Positions 14,831-25,500 of a DNA stretch of 61,871 bases are shown here, one piece after another. A model generated the notes under the pieces. That model saw nothing but the letters and a program-made list of their open reading frames with translations, did no database searches and had not been told where the DNA came from. The stretch's first letter is position 1; every line of letters begins with the position of its first letter. Origin of the DNA: an uncultured Lachnospiraceae bacterium (GTDB lineage: Bacteria; Bacillota; Clostridia; Lachnospirales; Lachnospiraceae); NCBI GenBank assembly GCA_902779355.1, contig CACZBF010000016.1, forward strand, positions 1 to 61,871, read 5' to 3'. The position numbers and the translations under genes were made by a program.

Positions 14831-16138
14831 CTAATCTCTCAGGCAGCCGGCGGGGATGACTTTTACACCATTTGTTGTCGTGTAAGCCATATCCGCATTG
14901 GCGCAAATGATCAGAAGCAGGGAAGGCTCTCTGTATTTCACGCCGGGATGAGCGCCATTCAGATCCACTTTCTCATTATGCGCTTTGATCACGTCTTTAA
15001 AGCGAAGTAAACCGGCTTCTGCTTTCGGGATGGCATTTGTGCCTGTTTTGATCTCAATCAGGGCATAGCGGCCATCCGCCAATTGGTATACTGCATCCGC
15101 TTCCAGTCCTGTATCATCACTGTAATGCATGACCCTTGCATTCTGTACCTGCGCATAGGACAACAGATCCCTTAACACCATGTTTTCAAAGGCATGCCCA
15201 AATGTATCCAGATCCTGGTAAAAATACTCCGGCCTGATTCCGAGTACCGCAAGCCCGATGGAAGGATCCGTGAAGATATGTTTTTTTGCGGATCTGATTG
15301 CCGTTTTCGAGCGGATCTGCGCATTCCATGCATCAATCTCTTTCAAAACAAACAGATTTTCCAACGCCTCAATATACGATGCTATCGTAACATCTGATAC
15401 CTTTTGGGCGGAGTTCACATCTGCATTGATCACATTTCTTTTGGCCAGTGTCGCCATATTTCTGGCATAAGACCACAGAATCGTGCGTGCCCATTCAGGA
15501 TTGCGTTTCACGCCGTCAATCGCGCTGATATCTTTCTTATAGATTTGGTTGCAATAATCTGCCGCAATCTGCAGCCTTGCACTTTTGTCTTTAATTGCAA
15601 GACATCTTGGCCAGCCGCCTCTGCATACGACATAGAAAAAATCTTCCAGCGCCATCTCACTTCTGACGCCGTTGATATCGTACTTTTTGTCCTCAAAAAG
15701 CTTCGACAGGGAAACTTGCCCATTCGACTCCCCTGTTTCAAACAGCGTCATCGGATACATGGTGACTTCGGAAATACGTCCCGTCCCGGTATGCGGAGTA
15801 TCAATCTTCTTACTTGTGGAGCCGGTCAAATAGTATTCGCCCACCGCTTCCGGATGATCATCGCAATCTTTTCTGATCGTTCCCCAGACCTTTGGCGCAT
15901 CCTGCCATTCGTCAAACAGAATCGGTTTCTCATATTTTAAAAACAGATCCGGCGACGTTTCGGCGATATTGAGGTGTAAAGCTCTTTTTTTCTCATCCTG
16001 AAATTCTATGACTGTTTTGCATCGTTCCTGCGCAGTCCTTGTTTTCCCACAGCCCTTTGGTCCGACAATATGAATTGCATTGAACGCTTTTATTCGTTCG
16101 TCTATTACTTTGTCTACAATTCTGGTGATGTACTCCAT
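14831..16138 (-). CDS. AAA ATPase with DUF4143 domain
   Basis: 435 residues from the ATG at 16138 (GGAGGG ten bases upstream). N-terminal AAA domain with Walker A GPKGCGKTRTAQ and Walker B-like PILFDEWQD; a central winged-helix part; C-terminal DUF4143 (nuclease-like fold, about 240-420) with EADAVYQLADGRYALIEIK, which keeps the D...E-K pattern of restriction-type nucleases. These proteins are scattered accessory genes of unknown role, often lineage-specific. Its place inside the pilus operon is odd and suggests insertion. A 23-bp tandem array lies right upstream. Confidence 0.8.
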   Translation of the reverse strand: MEYITRIVDKVIDERIKAFNAIHIVGPKGCGKTRTAQERCKTVIEFQDEKKRALHLNIAETSPDLFLKYEKPILFDEWQDAPKVWGTIRKDCDDHPEAVGEYYLTGSTSKKIDTPHTGTGRISEVTMYPMTLFETGESNGQVSLSKLFEDKKYDINGVRSEMALEDFFYVVCRGGWPRCLAIKDKSARLQIAADYCNQIYKKDISAIDGVKRNPEWARTILWSYARNMATLAKRNVINADVNSAQKVSDVTIASYIEALENLFVLKEIDAWNAQIRSKTAIRSAKKHIFTDPSIGLAVLGIRPEYFYQDLDTFGHAFENMVLRDLLSYAQVQNARVMHYSDDTGLEADAVYQLADGRYALIEIKTGTNAIPKAEAGLLRFKDVIKAHNEKVDLNGAHPGVKYREPSLLLIICANADMAYTTTNGVKVIPAGCLRD

Positions 16139-16187
16139 GCCGATATTGCCCTCCACACAAAATTATGCCCTATTTGCGTGGATCTTT

Positions 16188-16328
16188 CAAGGATATTTTG
16201 TGTTTTTCGGCGATTTTGTTTTGTGTTTTTCGGCTATTTTATTTTGTATTTTTCGGCAGTTTTGTTTTGTATTTTTCGGCAGTTTTGTTTTGCATTTTTC
16301 GGCAGTTATGTTTTATGTTTTTCGGATG
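16188..16328. repeat. six-copy 23-bp tandem array upstream of DUF4143 ATPase
   Basis: The word TTTTTCGG ends at 16210, 16233, 16256, 16279, 16302 and 16325, exactly every 23 bp, within a longer unit (consensus around GTATTTTTCGGCAGTTTTG). It occupies the leader of the ATPase gene. A second pair of repeats, ATCCGTTCTGCCA, lies at about 16410 and 16447. There is no coding sequence between 16157 and 16518. Confidence 0.85.
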
Positions 16329-16518
16329 ATTATTCGTCTTTCTGCAAAAATGTCATATGTCGCGCCACATCTGGATTTCACGGCATTCTGTTGCAGTGAT
16401 CCTTCAAAAAACATCCGTTCTGCCAATGTTTTTTATCGGAAAAATATCCGTTCTGCCAGAATTTTTGTTCTTGTCGCTATTGATCAGCCGTTTGTCTGTA
16501 TCTGTCTTTTTCGATCTG

Positions 16519-19500
16519 TCAAGGCGTCGATGCAGGCGCTTCGTCCAGGTAGATCTTTGTCTTTTCGTAGAAGGTGATCCGGAAGCTTCTGTTGTTCGGA
16601 GGATCAGAGCCTTCATTTTTTACGTTGTCTTTATTCAGGTTCAAATTCCAGTAGTTGTCATGCAGATAGTAACCACTTGCTTCATTGCTTTGCAGCAGGT
16701 TGTATCCTGCCGTCATCTGTTCGTATTTCCATATGCCTTCCGTGGTCCCGACCCGGACATGAGGCGTTGTTCCGGTTTCCGTATACAGATACTTCCCGGG
16801 GTCGTTAGTCATTTCCAGTTTCCCGGTAAAATTCGCTGTACTGTGCCATGTCCAGACTGCATTATCCGGAATAATCATGCCGATGGGATCCGTCGTGTGC
16901 TCCTGCTTCTCCCGTTCGGGGTTATGAATATCCGTAGGCATACTGCTGGTATCCATGTATTCCACAGATCCCAGGAGCTTTGCCGCTGTACCTGCTTCAT
17001 CGGTATAGAATTTCCCGTGCGTAGCAGCATCCCGGAAGGTGTGGTCCACGCCGGCCAGATCCTTGATCCCGCCGGAGGGATGATAACCTGACGTATTGTT
17101 TGTAAGGAGATACGCAAATTTACCCTTATAGGCTCCCGCGGAATTACCAATTTCTTTGATCGTCACCAGATAATCATAGTTGTCCTTCAGGTCAGACGTC
17201 TTTTCATAGATGTTCGTCGAATATCTTGCATACAATGTAATATTGTCTGTATTTGTTAACAAGTCTGCCAGTTTCTTTCCATCTTTCAGAAGGCTGTCTG
17301 CCCCTGCGAATTCCTCTCCGCCAGTTGCTATCCTTGCAGTATACCAGCCCTCGAATGTATACCCATCATGGGTGGGTATGGTATATCCGGCAGCACCGTT
17401 CAATTTTGTAAGACTTCCGCTGAGATTTGAAAGCACGGTAGTTTGAGGGGTGCCTTCCAAGCAATCCACAAGGGTGATCGCGTATGTCTGCTCCTCCCAG
17501 ATTGCATAGTAAGTATTGTCCCCATCGATACCTGTGATCTTCTGGAAGGTCGGATTCCCTGCTGTGTCGAAGGTTATCGGATAGGTGACCTCGCTGACAG
17601 CCTTTCTCCTGTTGACATCCCAGCCCACCAAACGATATGTTGCGCCTTGCGTGGAGGTCCAGTAATATCCCCAGATACCGTTCCGGGATCTTCTTTCGAC
17701 ACCGGTCGGCAGATCGCTTGTCGAAAGCTGATATTCGCTCCCACCCGCCGACATATTCACGGTTCTTCTTTCAACCGGCACACTACCGTCCTTGTAATCC
17801 ATAAAGATCAGCTGATAATACTCTCTCCACTGGGCATATAGTGTGATGGTTGCTCTATCTGTCTCAGTGAGATTGCGCACAGACGCACCCGGCTTGTAGG
17901 AGAATCCACTTCCGTCTGACTCCGTATTCCAGCCGACAAAGAACTTTGTACCATTTGCAGACGCACCGCGAAGCGGAGCGGCAAGCATAGGCGCCGGATC
18001 TGCCTCCGGATCCTGCGCAGGATCTGCCCCGGAATCTGTCGTGGGCGCAGCAGCCGGATCAGGATCCGTTGTCGGTGCCGGATCAGGATCTGTCGTCGGT
18101 GCCGGGTCAGGATCTGTCGTCGGTGCCGGGTCAGGATCTGTCGTCGGCGCCGAACCGGTCGTTCTTGCTAACACCGGTCTGATACTCGCTACGGGCGTTC
18201 TTGCTAACGAGGACGCATACGTTGTTGCGAGGTCGTTCGATGCCGTTGTGGATGGATTTGCCGATGGCGTTGACGGATCTCCCGATGGCGTTGACGGATC
18301 TGCCGATGGCGTTGACGGATCTCCCGATGGCGTTGACGGATCTCCCGACGGCGTTGACGGATCTCCCGACGGCGTTGACGGATCTCCCGACGGCGTTGAC
18401 GGATCTCCCGATGGCGTTGACGGATCTCCCGACGGCGTTGACGGATCTCCCGATGGCGTTGACGGATCTCCCGATGGCGTTAATGACGGAGTCCCCGCAC
18501 TCCCACTTTCCGGATCTGTCGTCGGTGCTGCCGGTGGCGCTGCCATGAGTCCTGTCGTCGAATTAGTGGGCGGAGCATACTTTTGTTCCACCTGTGTTTT
18601 ATTATACAGGGTTGCATCTGCATCGTATGTGGCCGCGATGGGAGTCAGATTATCACCCGACGTGATCAGGCTCCCTGCTCCCGGATCAAACGCAATGGTA
18701 TAGGTAATTGGTGCCCAGATCGCATAGAGCGTCTTATCTGACGTAAGCCCTCTAATCTCCGGGTATCCTTGATGATTATCTCCCGTACAATACTGCGCAG
18801 GACCAGTTGCGTTTTCGCTCCAACCGGTAAACTTGTATCCGACTAGAGTCGGTATGCCTGCGTTATAGAGGTTTACCGTCCCACTTGTGTCTGCATGCAA
18901 AGATTTCCATTGCAGTTCCGCTTTGCCGCTTGTGTTCGTCGGTTCGTTCGAATTGGCCGTCACCACATGCGTTCCTTTGAAGCTGCCGCTTAATACATAG
19001 CTTGCTTTTGTTTCGCCATCTTTTACCGTGAGCTGCACTGTGACATCAGCGCCCGCACCGGATTTTGGTCTTAATTTCAGACTCCTATATCTGTACTTTC
19101 CATCCGTGGACAGTTTCGCCGAAGCACTTCCTATATCAATGATATAATTATCATCGCTACTTGTATATATAGGTTTCGTGCCATCATCAATCACCGCCTC
19201 GGTTACATCCGCACCATTTATCTTGATCCCCGTGATTGTCATGCTTCCAAGGGTTTCATCCGCATAGGTCTCATACAGGAAGAAATCTGTCCAACTGTCA
19301 TCTTCCATAGTTGGCTTTTGTGCCGCCGCAGAGTAATCCTTGTTTTGACCCGTCGATCCGGTGGATGAACGGCTTGTTTCATTCCAAAATACTGTATTTG
19401 CAGAACTCAGGTTATTATCCGACAGTCCTATCACACCGTATGTTTGTAACGGTAAATACACAGAGGATTCATAATCGACTCCCTGATCATTATTTGGATA

Positions 19501-22500
19501 TTTCAGCTTCGCATTAACAAAAATCTGTGTTCTTCCCGGGTTATTGCCGGTAACCTCACAGTTTGCAGTAGGTGGATCATAATGACCCGTTGTTTTAGTG
19601 GATGTTTTATCCAAATATCCAATATTCCCATCATGTACAGTGACATCCCACTTTGCCTTTGACGCATAGTCCCTGTCTGTTGTAGCACCCGTTGTCCGGT
19701 CCGGTGTCGACACTGCTTTTGCAAGGAAGTTAAGCGTTTTTGTCGCGTCATCCACCCCGACAATTGACGCACTGGGCGCTGTAATCTCCGAAGGATTCGT
19801 ACTGACAGAGAAGTTCGCCTTCACTTCCAGAATCAGTTTTGCCGACCCCTTTGCCGTAACAGTCACGGTAGTGTTTTTTGTTTCCGGATTGCATCCAAGT
19901 GCCTTGATCCTCACATCATAGGTACCTGCCTCTGCCGGTGCCGCTGCTGGAGTAATACTGTCGATTGCCACAATATTGGGAATATCGAACGTAAAATCCT
20001 GCGCCGTAGGAGCAACATCCCCTGCATTGATCAGTTGTAATGTCTTATAAGCATATAGTTCGTCGGGTTCCTTGTCTCCAAAAATATCCATCTCCGATCT
20101 CGCTTCGGACCAGTATGCACCGGAAAGGGGCCATCTGCCGTAGTGGACGTTGACGGTTCTGCTGAATACAAGATCTCTTTGCGTAACAATCGTCGGGAAT
20201 ACATAGTTCAAGCCATCCAGTTCCGGGTGATTTCCGGGGAAACTGTACTTACCGTCTATAGGCGCTCCGCTGGGCAATGTGGTGGTGACCCAGCCGAAGG
20301 TTCCTGTCCCGTCGTAGTTTAAGGCAGCCAGAATCTTGCCGTCCCCCCGGGGCTGCGTCTCCCAGCCATGGGTGTTTCTGTCCCAGACTTGGATGCCGTC
20401 AGCGCTTCCCGAAAGTTGCTCGTAGGAAAGCTCCGTGGGATGCACATCGATATCCTGTGTGCTGGTATGGTCGGCGATTCTTTTATTCCTGTATCCTGTC
20501 ACCTTGGAGGGATAAGCGCCGCCGCCCCGGATCATATTTTCATAAAAGGTCTCGTTTGCCGGCTGGCCATCGTTAAACACGAAATTCGTGGTGGCGTTCA
20601 GTGCGTCATAGGGAGACATATTCGACGTATGACCATTATCCGATCGGATCGTATACTTCGCCGCTTTAGAAACATCCACCATCTTTTTGTCAAGAGCGCC
20701 CTTGTATGGATTCAGGTAATGACAATTGTACAGGTTGACGCGAAGGCCATCACAAAGGCCATCATTTCCGTATCTGTCCGCCAGAGATGCAATGGCGGTG
20801 ATAGCGCGGATACTGCCCTTCATCGGTGGGAACTCCACGAAGCTGTAGCAATTGATCATTGTGGGGGATTTATCATCAGCTCCTGTTTTGCCTGTAAAGT
20901 TCTGGTAATTCATGCTGAAGGCGCTGCCTGCAAACCCGGCAATGTACACGTTCATGCTCTTTTCCCGGTCGCAAACACGGTTAAGCTCTTCGTCCCCCAA
21001 AGGAATCACGTCCCCGTCTGTATCAACGGACTCCGCAAGGGTCTTATCTCCAACCTTAATACTCCCGCCCGTATAGCAGTTCGTTGCCGTTCCGGGAAGG
21101 GCTCCGATGAGACCGCCGGTACGTACATAATCGCCCCAGGTGGAATGCAGGGTATGGGTGCAGTTGATCTCAATGTCCGTCACAGCGGAGCAGTTTTTCA
21201 CATCCACTCTGGTGGCACCGATGAGACCGCCCACATTGGACTCTCCCTGTGTCAGCTGGTTGGTGCTCTCATCCTTGATCTTAAATCCGGCAACCGCGCA
21301 GTTCTGAATCGTACCGGTTCCGGCCGGTACATCCTCATATTGATATGCAATTCCCACAAGCCCGCCCAGGCTGTAGCCACCCGGCGTCATATCGGCACCG
21401 TTTCTTCTTTCGATGACGTTGTCCCTGTCCGAATAAAGAATGATATTATTCAGCCCCGCACTGACCGTCACGCCGAAGACGCCCACGGAAAAGGCCGGTG
21501 AGCTGATATTGATATTTGTGATCTTATAGCTTTGCCCGTCATAATCACTGCCGAACCACGCATACAGGATAGCATTGTAACTGTCTCCACTGCTGGCAGT
21601 GTGGCTCGCGGCAATAGGCGTGTAATTTGCGATCACAGACGTCCCGTCTGTTTTCACGCCGCTTACATCGTGGGTCTGCAGGAATTTCAGAGTTTCATTG
21701 TGTCCCGCATCCGCTTTTTTCTGTTTTCCCTGCCCCAGCACGCTGGTATACGCCAGATACGGGAAATACTTGTATGTGCTTCCATCAACGAGCGTAGAGA
21801 CATTCTGTTTTTCCGCATTCCAGTTGATATACTGGAGCTGCTCTACCGTCCGGATCTCATAAGGATTCTCTGTTGTGCCCGGTTTTTTGACATAATCCGT
21901 CCTGTTGATCCCATCCTGCGAATAGGCATACGCATTTTCCTTCGTCGCGCTATCAGGATCTATGGACATTGCATTTGCAAAATACGGCGACACATAAAAC
22001 GTCTTTGTTGCGTCACCCTTTTTCAGAACCCATTGCCCGTTCCTGATATCTTTTTTATCATCATGTTCTTTCCAGTGTCCGTCGGCGACCTCCTGCGCTG
22101 AATACGTCAAATATAAAGAGCCAGTCTTATCGGTCGCATTGTTTGGCAGCGTTCGATAGGGATAAAACGTATACTCCGGTGCCTCTTTCTGAAGCTCTTC
22201 AGCCACGCCACTCAGGTGGTTTTCCGGAATCTGCAGCCCATAAGTCGCATTGATGTTCCCCGGATCCCGATACGTTTCAACGGTTCCCTCATTCCCCTTG
22301 CTCACATAATAGCCGTAGCCGTAGTCCACAATGATCCCGCTGTCATCATGCGCATTGCAAAGAGATGTTCCGGCAACCTCATATTGTTCATCTACTCCAA
22401 TAAATGAAAAATGATAGCCGGCATTTCCTCCGGTATCTTCTTTCTCCCAATAGAAGATCCCGTATTTCCCAAGAACAGGCATTCTCTGCCAGTCTCCGTA

Positions 22501-25500
22501 ATGGATGTATCTCCCGTTTGCATCTGTGACAACAGCCTGATAAGGATAGTCTTTATCAACGTTATCTTGATATTTCGGATAATCCACTGTCGTTTGCGCC
22601 TTTGCAACAGCCTCCGCGACCAATCCGTCTCTTGTCTTCCCTGTTCCCGCACCCTTATCTTCCATATAGGTATAGGAATAAAGATGACCGACATAAGCAA
22701 GCGTACCTTTGTTCAGATAACGGCTTTCTCTTACGATACCGCTTTTCGGAGAAAACCCGTAAACTTTCGAATTACCCGAGGATTGGATATTCACCGCAGA
22801 ATAGCAGGAGGTCAGTTCCCCCGTGTTATTCGCGGAAAAACCAGCAAGGGTAATGGATCCCCCTCGCGGATTGACTACTTCGATATGGCCCAATGCATAA
22901 GAGTTCAGGATCCTTCCTGTATTTCTCCCCGCAAACCCTGCCAAAAATGCAGTCGAATAGTTTGTGGTCAGACGGACAAATGGCGTATCTGCCGCCGAAT
23001 TGGTCACCGTCCCTGTATTCTCTCCTGCCAGTCCGCCGGCGTAGACATAACTGTTGGAGTTTCCAACGATGGTTCCGTTGGCATCCGCAAGATAGTAGCC
23101 AGCCGTCGCACAGTTTGTGATCGTGCCGTCATTTTTGCCAGCCAGAACGCCGAGATACAGTTCGTTGTTTTTGTTGATATCCTCTTCCGTACCTGCATAA
23201 TAATGTACCGTGGCATTGCTGGCGGCATAATAATGATTCTGTACGATCTGCGTCGCATCATCCGGATTTAAGGTATGTGCTTCCCCGATGGTTACTGCGC
23301 TTGTATCCGATTCGTCATAATTTGCAAACAGTACAATGTTTTGCAGATTGCCCTTATTATATCCGAACAGTCCTGTATAAGAGGTGGCTGCGCCGCCATT
23401 TTTCTTCTTCTCCAGCACAAAGCTGACATCGCGGATCTTGAAGCATCCACCGTTATATTTCGCAATAAAACTATCTCCGGAAGTGAGCCCGATCGGATTT
23501 TGACGGGTAATGCAATTCCCAGCAGGAATTTTATCACTGAAGAATCCATTCCAATCATAATCCTTATAACTGATGTCATAACTTTGCTGGAATGTACAGT
23601 CCCTCGGATTAAGCGATTCCTTATTCGTGATCGCATTCCTGTAGTATTTGTAATACAGGCTCAGATTGTAAAGATGTCTCGCAGAACGGATATAGATAGT
23701 ACCGTTCTCCTTCAGTTCAGGAACTTCCGCACTTGGATCATTCCCAAGGTATCCCACCGCACGCGCAAAGTGGGGATTGAAATAATACACTTCCGTGTTG
23801 TTCGCGGTGCCCTTTTTGTAAACCACATCCACCTTTGTATAGAAATCAGCGTCAAAAGTGCCTTGCGAATACAGCACATGATTGACATTTTCCGTTTTCA
23901 ACGGATAAATGAGATACTTCTGATCTGCATACTCTGCAAGAATGGGAGTCGCCGTCTTAAGATCCATATCCTCCGTGACAGTCACAACTTTCTCGTTCCC
24001 GCTACCATCTTTCCCTGTAAAAGAGTATGTGACCGTCGCGGAATCCGGTCTCTCATCATTCTCACGATATACGAGTCCATATCCGTCCGCCTGAACAGCC
24101 TGCCCCTCTTCCAGACTGTCATAGAGCGCGTTATAATTACCACCGTAGAACCGGACTTTACTGCCGCTCTTCAGGTACTTCTCATAATAGACCAACGCAC
24201 CGGGCATGAAAGTTTCTTCCCAGTCTCCGTAATGCACGATGTCTTTCAAGCGCGGTTTTGTATAGGTAGACAGCGCCATGTCCTTCCTGAGATTGTAAGG
24301 GCAGGTCGAACCAGGATCCTTCTGAAATGCAGAGCCAAGCTTATTTAAGAGCAGATCCAGAACGGAGGTTGTCTGACTTTCTGTTGCAAGCTTCTCAACA
24401 TTCGTCGTATTGGAGGCATCTTTGATACGTCCGACGTTTCCGGAGTTTGCATTGTTCTGCGGGAAATAATACACCTTCTCATCTACAGTGTTAATCTTCG
24501 CTGCGGTCGTAAACGCCTGGGCATTTTTCTCCAAACTCATCTGCGTGAATGCGTAACTCGATCTCACGGCATCGATGGTACCGTTGGCAAACCCGGCCTG
24601 GATCGATCCCACCTGGAAACCCGCGGAATAGACATATTTCATTTCAACCGGGTTACCAGGATCGATCCTTCCGATCAATCCGCCGGTATCTGTACCATAG
24701 ATGTAGCAATCTGCATAGGAGCTCTCCAGCAATACGGATGCCGCCTGATCGGAGCCATCCGTCCCCACGAAACCGATCAGTCCGCCGGCTTTCCCGTCGT
24801 CATCTGTCGTATCGATCACAGTGGATGCATGAGAATGTTTGATCGTAAGAAGCGGATCAGCACCGGATGCTGTGTCGGTCTTATCATACGAGAACTGTCC
24901 GATCAATCCGCCGGCACAAGTTTTTCCGGACATCCAGATCCCGGTCACGTCCTGAGGTTTCGAGTCAACGCCCTTCTTTTCGATTCCGTAGGGGTTCTCC
25001 GATGAATAGGCACAGTATTCATCTGTCATATAAAGCCCGCAGTTTTCGATCAGAAGGGTTTCGCCATGCTTCAGGGCAACCTTTCCGATCAGTCCGCCTG
25101 TGATGCCTTCCCCGGAGATCCTGGGATTCGACAGCGTGATATTCCTGATCTCATTTCCCGAAAACTTCGCAAACATACCTGCATCGTCGATGGTTTTTTC
25201 GGAAGTCGATTTGACGATAAGCCCGTTAATGGTATAGTGTGTTTCTCCGACATAGTCCACCGCTCTGTCAGTGCTTGCATACCACGAGGATGTACCCGCG
25301 TTATATTCCAGCTTATAATCTCCGCACAGTTTTTTGACATTGGAATTGACGATGGGCTGGAAGGATTTCTGCGCTTCATATACGACCGCTTTGTCCTTGT
25401 CTCCGTATAGATTGGGCCAGAGCCAACGCTGATATTCATCATAGTCTTTTGCTTCTTTCGTGAAATCAATGTCATCCACCTGATAAGCTTCGATCGGCAG

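Noticed and set aside
16188-16328. Possible CRISPR array
   Set aside because: The repeat step is 23 bp with no unique spacers; units are simply tandem. No cas genes are present.
18260-18484. Possible CRISPR or satellite array
   Set aside because: The units are in-frame coding repeats inside the giant pilin, with no spacers.
20368-24348. Several 190-377-codon plus-strand frames across the giant pilin gene
   Set aside because: All lie antisense to one continuous coding frame with clear domains; none has a promoter or ribosome site.
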